A DNA stretch of 64,000 nt from an uncultured Alistipes sp. (GTDB lineage Bacteria; Bacteroidota; Bacteroidia; Bacteroidales; Rikenellaceae): positions 1 through 64,000 of the forward strand of contig CALVCS010000001.1 in NCBI GenBank assembly GCA_944326035.1, given 5' to 3'. The position numbers and the translations under genes were made by a program. Under the pieces are notes generated by a model that saw only the letters and a program-made list of their open reading frames with translations, was not told the origin of the DNA and did no database searches. This document shows, piece after piece, positions 25,941 through 34,767 of this stretch (positions are counted from its first letter, which is position 1; the number at the start of each line of letters is the position of its first letter).

Positions 25941-25948
25941 CAAAGATA
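25941..25948 (-). promoter_or_regulatory. -7 element for the mutL operon
   Basis: TATCTTTG on the minus strand fully matches TAnnTTTG. It lies 172 nt before the first ATG of the operon, giving a long leader. Otherwise the gap 25769-26086 holds only the dnaJ terminator. Confidence 0.55.
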
Positions 25949-26037
25949 CAAACTGTTTGGAAACTATTTTTCTTTTCCCCGGAAAAACCCTTTTCCAGTT
26001 CGGCTTTTCCATCATCCGGCCAGACCGTTCCACAAAA

Positions 26038-26069
26038 AACGGACGAAAGGTGACATCCTTTCGTCCGTT
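26038..26069 (-). terminator. Terminator of grpE-dnaJ
   Basis: A perfect 13-bp stem (26038-26050 with 26057-26069), a 6-nt loop, and T6 on the minus strand right after the stem. It lies 17 nt past the dnaJ stop. Confidence 0.85.
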
Positions 26070-26086
26070 AAATATAGGCTCCGATC

Positions 26087-27259
26087 TTACCGGAAAAAGC
26101 TCCGCATCCGATCGAAAATGGTTTCACGACTGGTCGGTGCTTTTTTAAAGTGTTCGCCTTCGGCCAGCGATTCCAGACACTTCTTCTCTTCGGCCGTCAC
26201 CCGAGACGGGATATCGATATTGACAACCGCCAGAATATCGCCCCGACCGTATCCGTTCACATCGGGAATTCCCTTGCCCCGCAACCGCAAGACTCGACCC
26301 GCCTGCGTACCGGGTTCGATTTTGATCTTCACTTTAGAATCCACACTCGGTATTTCGACCGAGGCTCCTAAGACAGCCTGAGGAATCGTCAGGTTCAGAT
26401 TATAGATCAAGTCGTTCCCGTCACGTACCAAATCGGGATCGGGAATCTCTTCGATCAACACCAACAAGTCGCCGCTGACGCCTCCATGACGCGCCGCATT
26501 GCCTTTGCCCCGAACGCTCAGCTGCATACCTTCGCCCACACCGGCCGGGATCTTCACTTCGATCACCTCTTCGCCTTTGAGCGTTCCTTCACCGTGACAT
26601 TTGGGGCAGGGATTCGTCACAATCTTCCCTTCACCATGACACTGGTGACAAGGCTGCGTGGTCTGAGTCCGTCCGAAGAACGTATTGACCACCTGCGAAA
26701 CATAACCCGAACCGTGACAAGTCGGACAGGTCGTATACGAATCCTTGTCCTTCGCACCGCTTCCTCCGCACTGGTCACAAGCCACCTGCTTGTTGATCTT
26801 CAGCTTTTTCGTCGTTCCATTGACCACTTCCTTGAGGGTCAACTTCACTTTAATTCGAAGATCCGACCCCCGATTGACCCGGGTACGGGTAGCATTTCCG
26901 CCCCCAAAACCGCCGAAAGAGCTGCCACCGAAATGGCCGCCGAAGATATCCCCAAACTGACTGAAAATATCTTCCATCGTGAAGCCGCCGCCAAAGCCAC
27001 CGCTGGCTCCGCCGAAACCGGCTCCGGACCCATTCATTCCGGCATGGCCGAACTGATCGTAACGGGCTTTCTTATCGGGATTGCTCAACACGTCATACGC
27101 TTCGGCCGCCTCTTTGAATTTCTCTTCGGCCTCCTTATCGCCCGGGTTTTTATCCGGGTGGTACTTCAACGCCGCCTTACGGTACGCTTTTTTTATCTCG
27201 TCCGCACTGGCGTTCCGGTCCACCCCGAGCACTTCGTAATAATCTCTTTTCTCCGCCAT
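26087..27259 (-). CDS. dnaJ: Chaperone protein DnaJ
   Basis: Hsp40 co-chaperone that delivers clients to DnaK and stimulates its ATPase. The 390-residue protein has an N-terminal J domain with the HPD tripeptide in KYHPDKNPG and a Gly/Phe-rich linker (about 75-125). Four zinc-finger repeats follow ([32 protein letters not shown]), then the C-terminal substrate-binding domains. It follows grpE by 4 nt, a usual Bacteroidota arrangement; dnaK is not in the window. Confidence 0.97.
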   Translation of the reverse strand: MAEKRDYYEVLGVDRNASADEIKKAYRKAALKYHPDKNPGDKEAEEKFKEAAEAYDVLSNPDKKARYDQFGHAGMNGSGAGFGGASGGFGGGFTMEDIFSQFGDIFGGHFGGSSFGGFGGGNATRTRVNRGSDLRIKVKLTLKEVVNGTTKKLKINKQVACDQCGGSGAKDKDSYTTCPTCHGSGYVSQVVNTFFGRTQTTQPCHQCHGEGKIVTNPCPKCHGEGTLKGEEVIEVKIPAGVGEGMQLSVRGKGNAARHGGVSGDLLVLIEEIPDPDLVRDGNDLIYNLNLTIPQAVLGASVEIPSVDSKVKIKIEPGTQAGRVLRLRGKGIPDVNGYGRGDILAVVNIDIPSRVTAEEKKCLESLAEGEHFKKAPTSRETIFDRMRSFFR

Positions 27260-27263
27260 AACC

Positions 27264-27845
27264 TTATTCTCCTACGACCACTTTGGCATGTCGTGCCACT
27301 TTGTCTTTGAGTTTATACCCTTTTTGAATGACATCGATGATCTTGCCTTTCTTGTCGGCTTCGGCCGGGAATTTAGCGACCGCTTCATGCAAATCGGTAT
27401 CCAACTCCTTGCCCATGGCATCGATCTCTTCCAGCCCACGGGCCCGCAAGGCCTCCATCAGCTTGTGGTGGATCAGCGTCATCCCCTCTTTGAGGGATTC
27501 CACATCCTGGGTCGTCTGCATGGCGGCCATCGCCCGATCGATATCGTCCAAAACCACCAACAGCGATTTAATCACATCTTCTCCGCCCGTGGCAATCAAC
27601 TCCATCTTTTCCTTCAGCGTCCGTTTCCGATAGTTGTCGAATTCGGCCACCAAACGCAAATATTTGTCCTGCCACTGTTGAGCTTCGGCTGTCATTTGCG
27701 CCAATTTGTCATCGTCCGCAGGAGCTTCGTCCGCCACCTTGTCAGTCGCAGCCTCTTCAGAAGCGGGAGCTTCGGGCTGACCTTCCACCGGTTGTTGGTT
27801 ATCAACCGCTTCGGTATCAACCACTTTTTCTTCTTCCTTTTCCAT
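27264..27845 (-). CDS. grpE: Nucleotide exchange factor GrpE
   Basis: Releases ADP from DnaK. The 193-residue protein has an acidic, low-complexity N-terminus (about 1-45), a coiled coil containing [19 protein letters not shown] and the C-terminal beta-domain ending [20 protein letters not shown], both GrpE signatures. It is the promoter-proximal gene of the grpE-dnaJ pair. No CIRCE operator and no full TAnnTTTG element were found in the 253-nt divergent gap upstream. Confidence 0.96.
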   Translation of the reverse strand: MEKEEEKVVDTEAVDNQQPVEGQPEAPASEEAATDKVADEAPADDDKLAQMTAEAQQWQDKYLRLVAEFDNYRKRTLKEKMELIATGGEDVIKSLLVVLDDIDRAMAAMQTTQDVESLKEGMTLIHHKLMEALRARGLEEIDAMGKELDTDLHEAVAKFPAEADKKGKIIDVIQKGYKLKDKVARHAKVVVGE

Positions 27846-28127
27846 TATCGTTCAGTTATCTTTTTATTTCTGCCCTATACCGTTTCAAAATACATACCAA
27901 GCCAATCCGCCCGACCGCCCCGCGCAAAAAATCGCTCCTCCCACCGTCCAAACTCTCCCTTTTCAGGCTTTTCTCACCTCTTCCCTTCTTTTTTTCATTT
28001 TTTCGCTCGCCCGCAAACCACACACAACAACCTGTTTATCAAGTACAAATAAATTAAAAGAATTATTTTATAAACAATATTCTCATTTTTCATGTATTAT
28101 GTATTGCATAATACTAAAATCTTTTCA

Positions 28128-28135
28128 TATATTTG
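28128..28135 (+). promoter_or_regulatory. Promoter of the outer-membrane barrel gene
   Basis: TATATTTG fully matches the -7 consensus, and ATTG at 28103-28106 is a fair -33 element 21 nt upstream. It falls inside the longest open frame (from 28099), so translation must start further downstream. Confidence 0.65.
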
Positions 28136-28224
28136 CATTACAAACAAAGTTATTCCGTACAACGGTTACCATGGCACCCAACAAACAAACGGTACAAACA
28201 AATCCTTCTAAAAACCCTCTTCGC

Positions 28225-30654
28225 ATGAAAACCTTTTCCTATCTCGTCAGCTCCGCACTGATGCTCCTATCGACCGCAGGTCTCACGGCTCAACCTGCCT
28301 CCAAACTGACCGTAACCGGACAAACTGTCGAACCGAACGGCTCTGCCATCGGTTTCGCCACGGTCATTCTGATGAACCAAGCCGACACGACTCGCACCTA
28401 TGGGGTCGCCAGCGACACCGCTGGTCGCTTTACCCTCGAAGCTCCGCGCGGCACCTATACCTTAAAAGCATCGTTCATAGGGTATGAACCGCTGACCCAG
28501 GAGCTGCAACTGACAAGCTCCTCCGATCTGGGAAAACTGACGCTCAAACCTTCCGCCATCGGGATGGAAGCCATAGTCGTCAAAGGTGAAATGATTACCC
28601 GCGAAGCCGATCGCTTCGTCGTGAACGTCGCCGACACCCCGCTGGCCATCGGTCAAACCGCCAAGGAGATGCTGCAAATCTCGCCGGGCGTTTGGGTCGA
28701 CGAGAAGAACGGCGTCTCGGTCAACGGAAAAGGCAATCCCCAGGTAATGATCAATGACCGCATTGTGCACGAATCCGGAGAAAATCTGATCAACTACCTG
28801 AGCACGATCAAAGCCGAAGACATTCTAAAAATCGAAGTGATCCCCATGGGTGGAGTGGAATACGACGCCAGCTCCCAGGGAGGGGTGATCAAAATCACGC
28901 TCCGGCGCCAACGCGAAAACGGCCTCGAAGGATCGCTCTCGATGCGGTACGGTGTGTCGTTAGTCCGCGACTTCACCCAATATATCCAGCCTTCGGTGAC
29001 CCTCAACTACATGGTCAACAAATGGCGGTTCTACACCACTTTAGCCGAATATAATTGGAAGGGAGACGGTTATCAGAATTTAGTAACAAAATACGACAAC
29101 GGAGACTACCTGCAAATTCTGAATTCCAGCAAATCCCGCAACGACTGGCCCACCCTGCGTGCCGGAAGCGTCTACAATATCAACGATCGGCACAGCGTCG
29201 GCGTCGAGTTCAACCTGCGCGGCTACTTCCCCGGCAAAACCGATAACGTCAACCTGTCCGAAGAGAGCAACAACGGTCAGATGACCTGGATCGACGAAAG
29301 AAATATCACCCAATGGAAAAACAAAAGTTTCAACGTAACGGCCAACTACATCGCCAAACTCGACACCGTGGGTTCTCAGTTCAAACTATTGGTGGACTAC
29401 TACCATAGCCGCGGACTCTACTGGGGCGATAATCTGAGCCAATATACAGGTCTCCGGATGTTCGACTCGATCACCGACAACTACTCCAATACGCTCAGCA
29501 ACCTCTATTCGGTAACCGGCGATTTCGAAATCAAAGTCGGCAAACGGGGACGCATCAAAACCGGACTGAAATACAGCTACCGCGACATCAACAGCGATAA
29601 TCAGTGGAACTATTTTGAAAACGAGGTAGCCTACCCGATTCCGGACCTGACGTTCATCAATGGGTACACCGAAAACATCGCAGCACTGTATGGGAACTAC
29701 TCCATCAGCTTTGCCAACAAAATCTCGCTGAGTGCCGGTATCCGCGGCGAATACACCTACGCCACTCCCCGTCAGAGCACCCTGGGAGGCATCGATCCTC
29801 AGAACTATTTCAGCTTTTTCCCAAATGCCAACCTGTCGGTTCCACTCGACTCAAAAAGCAACCACACCCTTATTGTCAGCTACGCCCGTAAAATCAACCG
29901 TCCGAGCTACAGTAATTTGATTCCTGTCCGTCAATCGTCCGGCGACAATATGTATTTCGAAGGGAACCCGCACCTGAAACCGGCCTACGCCAACGACTAC
30001 TCGATCAGCTATGTTTTCAAACGCCGCTATAACCTGACGCTGGGCGTGCAACAGGTGACCGATGCTATCTCCCGAGTCATTAACAGCGAAAACATCGGTT
30101 CGAGCTCTGCTATCGTGGTCAGACCAGCCAACTTGCAAAAAAACAACACATTCTATGCGACCCTGAATATTCCCGTCGAAGTGACCCCCTGGTGGAAGAT
30201 CAACTCCAACCTGATGGGAGCTTACCTGCAAAGTTCCACACAGGAGATCGCGCAAACCCAGTGGAGTTTCCAGGGAAATATAAGCAACACCTTTACCCTG
30301 ACCAAGAATCTCTACTACATTCTGGAAGGACGCTATAGCAGTCCTCTCATCCAGAGCAACATGAAAGCCCTGAGCATGTACGACGTGAGCACCTCCCTCA
30401 AATATACTTTCCTGAAGAACAAGCTGAGCGCCACGATCTATCTGAACGATATTTTCAATTCGGCCAGCAAACAGCGACTCATCGTCTTCGGTTCTAATTT
30501 CCGTACCGATGGCTTCGGACAATATGATTTCCGCCGACTGGGCGTATCGCTGCGCTACAACTTCAAATCGGGTAAAGCATTCCGGACCAAACAGGTGGAA
30601 ACGGGAGAAGGCCAGGAAGCCCAAAGTGGACAAGGCGGCGGCATGAGATTATAA
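28225..30654 (+). CDS. TonB-type outer-membrane beta-barrel protein with carboxypeptidase-like domain
   Basis: An 809-residue outer-membrane receptor. The signal peptide MKTFSYLVSSALMLLSTAGLTA is followed by a carboxypeptidase-regulatory-like domain (about 25-105, VTGQTVEPNGSAIGFATVIL), a plug-like region (VVNVADTPLAIGQTAKEML, then a PQVMINDRIV segment) and a large C-terminal barrel of the outer-membrane protein beta-barrel family (PF14905 type), ending in a Gly/Gln-rich tail. I chose the ATG at 28225, which opens with a classic signal peptide; 28171 is possible. No SusD partner is adjacent, so it is not a Sus pair. The substrate is unknown. Confidence 0.88.
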   Translation: MKTFSYLVSSALMLLSTAGLTAQPASKLTVTGQTVEPNGSAIGFATVILMNQADTTRTYGVASDTAGRFTLEAPRGTYTLKASFIGYEPLTQELQLTSSSDLGKLTLKPSAIGMEAIVVKGEMITREADRFVVNVADTPLAIGQTAKEMLQISPGVWVDEKNGVSVNGKGNPQVMINDRIVHESGENLINYLSTIKAEDILKIEVIPMGGVEYDASSQGGVIKITLRRQRENGLEGSLSMRYGVSLVRDFTQYIQPSVTLNYMVNKWRFYTTLAEYNWKGDGYQNLVTKYDNGDYLQILNSSKSRNDWPTLRAGSVYNINDRHSVGVEFNLRGYFPGKTDNVNLSEESNNGQMTWIDERNITQWKNKSFNVTANYIAKLDTVGSQFKLLVDYYHSRGLYWGDNLSQYTGLRMFDSITDNYSNTLSNLYSVTGDFEIKVGKRGRIKTGLKYSYRDINSDNQWNYFENEVAYPIPDLTFINGYTENIAALYGNYSISFANKISLSAGIRGEYTYATPRQSTLGGIDPQNYFSFFPNANLSVPLDSKSNHTLIVSYARKINRPSYSNLIPVRQSSGDNMYFEGNPHLKPAYANDYSISYVFKRRYNLTLGVQQVTDAISRVINSENIGSSSAIVVRPANLQKNNTFYATLNIPVEVTPWWKINSNLMGAYLQSSTQEIAQTQWSFQGNISNTFTLTKNLYYILEGRYSSPLIQSNMKALSMYDVSTSLKYTFLKNKLSATIYLNDIFNSASKQRLIVFGSNFRTDGFGQYDFRRLGVSLRYNFKSGKAFRTKQVETGEGQEAQSGQGGGMRL

Positions 30655-30731
30655 ACCGCTCCATTCGGCTCTTTGCCGCTCGACATCGCAGTTTTCACCC
30701 TCCGCCAGAGAAATTTCTTCAAGTAAAATGG

Positions 30732-30739
30732 TATATTTA
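30732..30739 (+). promoter_or_regulatory. Probable -7 element for the PspC operon
   Basis: TATATTTA differs from TAnnTTTG by one base and sits 26 nt before the first ATG of the PspC/PadR operon. Confidence 0.4.
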
Positions 30740-30765
30740 CAAAAACTTTTCATTGCAGATCGATT

Positions 30766-31296
30766 ATGAAAAAGACACTCAATGTCAACATCGGAGGCAT
30801 GCCCTTCATCCTGGATGAAGACGCATACGAAAGACTCAAAACCTATCTCTCCGAAATAGAGATCCGCCTGGACGGTTACGACAAACAAGAGATCCTGGAC
30901 GACCTCGAAAACCGCATCGCCGATATTTTCCAAGAAAACCTCTCCACCCGGGTACAGGTGGTCAGTCTGGAGATCGTCAACCGGGCCATGGCCATCATCG
31001 GCAGCGCCCGTGAATTCGGAGAACCCCAACGTCGTCCAGCCAGCCAACCCGATCCGGAGAGCCCCCCTTCCGAACCTGGAACCCCGCGCCTCATGCGGAG
31101 CCGCGCCGACCGATTCATCGGCGGAGTATGCGGCGGCATCGCCGAACGCTACCACCTGGACCCGGTACTCGTGCGTGTACTGACCGTCGCCCTGGCCCTC
31201 CTCACCGGCGTGGCACTGGTGGTCTATGTCATACTGTGGATCATCCTGCCATCCGCCCCTCTGTCTCAAACCGATTCTACACCCCATTATCAATAA
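30766..31296 (+). CDS. PspC domain protein (short)
   Basis: A 176-residue protein. A soluble N-terminal domain (1-83, KKTLNVNIGGMPFILDEDAYERL) is followed by a Pro-rich linker and a C-terminal PspC domain (about 108-165, FIGGVCGGIAERYHLDPVLVRVL plus one membrane helix). The N-terminal domain is clearly related to that of the longer PspC protein two genes downstream. PspC proteins sense or protect the cytoplasmic membrane under stress. First gene of a four-gene operon, 18 nt before the PadR gene. Confidence 0.88.
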   Translation: MKKTLNVNIGGMPFILDEDAYERLKTYLSEIEIRLDGYDKQEILDDLENRIADIFQENLSTRVQVVSLEIVNRAMAIIGSAREFGEPQRRPASQPDPESPPSEPGTPRLMRSRADRFIGGVCGGIAERYHLDPVLVRVLTVALALLTGVALVVYVILWIILPSAPLSQTDSTPHYQ

Positions 31297-31314
31297 AACT
31301 CGGAGGAAACGATC

Positions 31315-31650
31315 ATGACTGTCAACGTAGATAACATCAAAGCTCAGATGCGAAAGGGGATTCTGGAATATTGCATCCTTTCGATCATCTCCCGCAACGA
31401 TGCCTATGCCTCGTCGATCATCGCCGAATTGAAAGCCGCCGAGATGATCGTCGTGGAAGGCACACTCTACCCGTTGCTGACCCGACAGAAAAATCAGGGA
31501 CTGCTCACCTATCGTTGGGAAGAGTCGCCGCAAGGGCCTCCCCGCAAATACTATTCGATCACCGAAAAGGGCCGGGCCTATCTCGACCAGTTGGACATTG
31601 CGTGGAACGAATTCATCGCCCAGGTTCAACACATTCGGAATGGACAATAA
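31315..31650 (+). CDS. PadR family transcriptional regulator
   Basis: A 111-residue winged-helix DNA-binding protein. The helix-turn-helix lies in ILEYCILSIISRNDAYASSIIAEL. The PadR signature VVEGTLYPLLTRQKNQGLL follows, then the wing (GPPRKYYSITEKG) and a short C-terminal dimerisation helix. It sits between two PspC genes and probably represses this operon; that is inference. An operator could not be identified. Confidence 0.92.
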   Translation: MTVNVDNIKAQMRKGILEYCILSIISRNDAYASSIIAELKAAEMIVVEGTLYPLLTRQKNQGLLTYRWEESPQGPPRKYYSITEKGRAYLDQLDIAWNEFIAQVQHIRNGQ

Positions 31651-31683
31651 CGCTTTCAATCAACCCTTCACAACCTACAACCG

Positions 31684-32877
31684 ATGAAAGACACTGTAAA
31701 CGTCAGCATCTCAGGCATAGCCTTCAGCATGGATACCGAAGCCTATTCGCTGCTGAAGGAGTACCTGGATCGCATCGAACAAGGATACCGCGACAATACG
31801 GACGGCAAGGAAATTTTGACCGATATCGAAGCCCGGATCTGCGAACTGATCCTCAACGAACAAGAGGCCGGAGCGACCATTCCCGCTGAACGTATCCGTC
31901 GCATTTTGGATCAGATGGGACTGCCGGACGATCTGTCTGACACCCCGCAGACACCCCCCGTCACGGTGGAAAACAGCGAAAAACTGACCCGTCGCCTCTA
32001 CCGCAATCCGGAAGGCGCCATCATGGGGGGCGTCTGCAGCGGACTGGGCACCTATTTCAATGTCGAGCCGGTGATGGTCCGTCTGTTGTTTTTCGCCCCG
32101 CTCCTGCTCACCCCTCTGTTCGGGGTATTGGGCATGAACCGCGCCTGTTCCTTTTCCGGAACTCTGTCCGGCGTCTTTTTCCTGCTCTATTTTCTGCTGC
32201 TGTTCGCGGTTCCCAAAGCCAAAACGCCTCGGCAAAAACTGGAAATGAAAGGCGAGAAAATCACCGCCTCTTCCATCCGACACAACTTTCAGGAAGATTT
32301 CAAAGACCGAACCGCCTCCCCTCGTCAGGCACGTAGCGCCTCGATCTGGGCCGATCTGATCTATCTGTTCGGACGTATCCTGCTGTTTGCCGTCAAATTG
32401 ATTCTCGGCCTGGTCGCCTTCATCCTGTCGATCACGACCATCAGCCTGTTTGGCGTCTGCATCGCCCTGCTCTTCGGCCTTCCGGCCGGCCATATTCTGC
32501 TGTTCAACTCGGTCCATATTCCCTTAACCGATCTGCCAGGAAGTATCACCTATTCGGTATTGGGTCTGTTGGCCTCCATCCTGATCTTAGGGGGTATCTG
32601 CTACATGCTGTGGCGGTTGATCTTCGGACAGCCCTTCCCCTCAAAGGCCCTCGGCATTACAGGCGGAATCGGGATCATTCTGCTGGTGTTTGTCTTGATC
32701 ATGACCTCCTCGTTATGGGACGACAGCTCCGACTGGAGACTCAACCGTTCGGCTCCTGTCTGGGAAGAGTCTACCCACGATACGATCACCCAAGACACCT
32801 CGTGGACCGAAACGATCCGATTGGGCGACTCGACCCTCATCGATACCGTCAAAGCCGAATATTTCGAACGTAAATGA
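31684..32877 (+). CDS. PspC domain protein (long, multi-pass)
   Basis: A 397-residue membrane protein. Residues 1-85 (KDTVNVSISGIAFSMDTEAY) repeat the N-terminal domain of the short PspC protein. A PspC domain follows (about 105-180, IMGGVCSGLGTYFNVEPVMVRLL), and further membrane helices span about 220-340 before a short hydrophilic tail. The paralogous heads suggest duplication followed by gain of extra membrane segments. It lies 33 nt after padR and 48 nt before the LiaF-like gene. Confidence 0.88.
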   Translation: MKDTVNVSISGIAFSMDTEAYSLLKEYLDRIEQGYRDNTDGKEILTDIEARICELILNEQEAGATIPAERIRRILDQMGLPDDLSDTPQTPPVTVENSEKLTRRLYRNPEGAIMGGVCSGLGTYFNVEPVMVRLLFFAPLLLTPLFGVLGMNRACSFSGTLSGVFFLLYFLLLFAVPKAKTPRQKLEMKGEKITASSIRHNFQEDFKDRTASPRQARSASIWADLIYLFGRILLFAVKLILGLVAFILSITTISLFGVCIALLFGLPAGHILLFNSVHIPLTDLPGSITYSVLGLLASILILGGICYMLWRLIFGQPFPSKALGITGGIGIILLVFVLIMTSSLWDDSSDWRLNRSAPVWEESTHDTITQDTSWTETIRLGDSTLIDTVKAEYFERK

Positions 32878-32925
32878 TAATCTCACGCCTATTTTTCATC
32901 GCTGGAAACTAATCTATTCTCTGCC

Positions 32926-33291
32926 ATGCAAATCACCCATCCCAACGACGAGAAGCATCATGACCCTCAGTCCCGTGCTTTACAACGCAACCAATCCTTC
33001 TTTTTGGGCGGCGTTTTGATCGTAGCCGGCGCGCTCTGGTTGCTGAACAATATCGGCGTACTCACCCCGCGGGCTTTCGATCTGATCTTCTCCTGGCCCA
33101 CCCTGTTGATCGTCATCGGAGGCTATCTGCTCGCCGTGTATCAATGGGCCTGGGGCAGTATCCTCGGGGGTATCGGCCTCTGTCTGCTGATCGCCGAAAT
33201 AATCCATATACCGATCCCGTTGTTCAAGCTCTGGTTGCCGCTGCTGTGTATCGGTCTGGGTATCGTCCTCCTGGTGCGTAAACGCGCCTGA
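32926..33291 (+). CDS. LiaF-like transmembrane domain protein
   Basis: A 121-residue small membrane protein with four hydrophobic segments (starting SFFLGGVLIVAGALWLLNN and ending LCIGLGIVLLVRKRA). It matches the LiaF/DUF5668-type transmembrane domain often found next to PspC and PadR genes. Last gene of the operon. It may form a membrane-stress module with the PspC proteins. No soluble LiaF C-terminal domain is present. Confidence 0.82.
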   Translation: MQITHPNDEKHHDPQSRALQRNQSFFLGGVLIVAGALWLLNNIGVLTPRAFDLIFSWPTLLIVIGGYLLAVYQWAWGSILGGIGLCLLIAEIIHIPIPLFKLWLPLLCIGLGIVLLVRKRA

Positions 33292-33333
33292 GCGCCCCGA
33301 AGTACATCTGCCCGAATTCCAATTGCCTTGGAC

Positions 33334-33490
33334 AACAGGCCGCCAATACCTCCGAGCCGACCCGTAAACCTGGCCGCCAACGCCTCCGGAACGTTCCGAA
33401 ACAGGCCTCTAATGCCTCCCCTGACCCGGTAAACAAGGCCCCTAATGCCTTCGGAACGACCCGGGGGAACAGGCTGCCAACGTACGCCGG
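33334..33490. repeat. 33-nt degenerate tandem repeat, five units
   Basis: Units start near 33334, 33367, 33400, 33432 and 33468 and share the core AACAGGCC(G/T)C(C/T)AA(T/C)(A/G)CCTCC followed by (G/C)GA(C/A)CCG. Copies differ at several positions. They fill most of the 315-nt gap between the LiaF-like gene and pfkA and are not in a credible gene. Confidence 0.75.
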
Positions 33491-33571
33491 CCCCTCAGGT
33501 TTCGGGTTCTATCCCTACCGTGAAATCCCACAAATTCCGGGATGCTCTCTACACCATTTGAGAATTATTGC

Positions 33572-33579
33572 TACTTTTG
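33572..33579 (+). promoter_or_regulatory. -7 element for pfkA
   Basis: TACTTTTG fully matches TAnnTTTG, 27 nt before the pfkA ATG. Confidence 0.65.
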
Positions 33580-33606
33580 CGCTGAACATCGTAAAAAGAT
33601 AGAATT

Positions 33607-34587
33607 ATGCCAGAGATCAAATGCGTAGGGATACTCACCTCAGGCGGCGATGCCCCGGGGATGAATGCGGCTATCCGGGCGGTGACCCGTACGGCCATCT
33701 ACAACGGTTTCGAAGTCAAGGGGATCATGCGCGGTTATCGCGGATTGATCACCAACGAAATATTGCCTTTCAAGACCCAAAACGTCAGCAACATCATCCA
33801 ACAAGGGGGAACGATCCTGAAAACGGCCCGCTGCGCCGAATTCATGACACTCGAAGGACGTAAAACCGCCTATGAAAACATGATGGCACAAGGGATCGAT
33901 GCTCTGGTGGTCATCGGGGGTGACGGATCGCTGACGGGAGCCCGCATTTTCGCATCGGAATACAACCTGCCGATCGTCGGACTGCCCGGCACCATCGATA
34001 ACGATCTGTTCGGTACCGATACGACGATCGGATACGATACGGCCCTCAACACGATCATGGAAGCGGTGGACAAGATTCGGGACACGGCCTCTTCGCACGA
34101 ACGGCTCTTCTTCATCGAAGTGATGGGGCGTGAAGCCGGGTTCTTGGCCCTCAACGGAGCCATCGCTACCGGAGCCGAAGCGGCTATTATCCCGGAAATC
34201 GCCACCGAAGTCGACCAACTCAGCGAACTGATCGGTCACGGTTTCCGTAAATCGAAAAACAGTAGTATCGTGCTGGTGGCCGAAAGCGAACTGACCGGAG
34301 GCGCTACCGGCCTGGCCAAACGTGTCAAAAACGAATATCCGCAATACGACGTACGCGTCACCATTCTGGGGCATATCCAACGCGGGGGTTCCCCCTCGGC
34401 CAGCGACCGTATTCTGGCCAGCCGTATGGGAGAAGCCGCTATCAACGCCCTGTTGGAAGGTCAACGCAACGTCATGATCGGGATTCAGAACGACAACTTG
34501 GTCTATATCCCCTTCAGCAAGGCGATCAAGATGCAAAAACCCATCAATCGCGACCTGCTCAACACGCTGAAGATCCTTTCGATCTAA
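33607..34587 (+). CDS. pfkA: ATP-dependent 6-phosphofructokinase
   Basis: Phosphorylates fructose-6-phosphate in glycolysis. The 326-residue protein has the ATP-binding [17 protein letters not shown] (10-26), the [11 protein letters not shown] loop with the metal/ATP residues (about 101-111), the catalytic GTIDND segment, and the effector/substrate motif [14 protein letters not shown]. The GGDGS form of the nucleotide loop is that of ATP-dependent, not PPi-dependent, enzymes. Single-gene unit between its own promoter and terminator. Confidence 0.97.
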   Translation: MPEIKCVGILTSGGDAPGMNAAIRAVTRTAIYNGFEVKGIMRGYRGLITNEILPFKTQNVSNIIQQGGTILKTARCAEFMTLEGRKTAYENMMAQGIDALVVIGGDGSLTGARIFASEYNLPIVGLPGTIDNDLFGTDTTIGYDTALNTIMEAVDKIRDTASSHERLFFIEVMGREAGFLALNGAIATGAEAAIIPEIATEVDQLSELIGHGFRKSKNSSIVLVAESELTGGATGLAKRVKNEYPQYDVRVTILGHIQRGGSPSASDRILASRMGEAAINALLEGQRNVMIGIQNDNLVYIPFSKAIKMQKPINRDLLNTLKILSI

Positions 34588-34613
34588 CGTATACAGGAAA
34601 ATTTTCCTAACAG

Positions 34614-34636
34614 GAGACGACCTTCGAGGTCGTCTC
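34614..34636 (+). terminator. Terminator of pfkA
   Basis: A perfect 10-bp stem (GAGACGACCT, 34614-34623, with 34627-34636), a TCG loop and then T7. It lies 27 nt past the pfkA stop. Confidence 0.9.
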
Positions 34637-34740
34637 TTTTTTTGTGCCGACCGGAAGGTCATCCCGCTCCAGAGAGGGTTTCTGTCTCCGGGTCCATGTT
34701 AAGTTTAGGAAAACCCCTCCCTCCTCCCGCAAAAAATTCG

Positions 34741-34748
34741 TATCTTGG
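34741..34748 (+). promoter_or_regulatory. -7 element for ppk
   Basis: TATCTTGG is one base from TAnnTTTG, 20 nt before the ATG at 34768. It lies inside the longer open frame. Confidence 0.5.
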
Positions 34749-34767
34749 GGCAAAAACCAACCCCATC

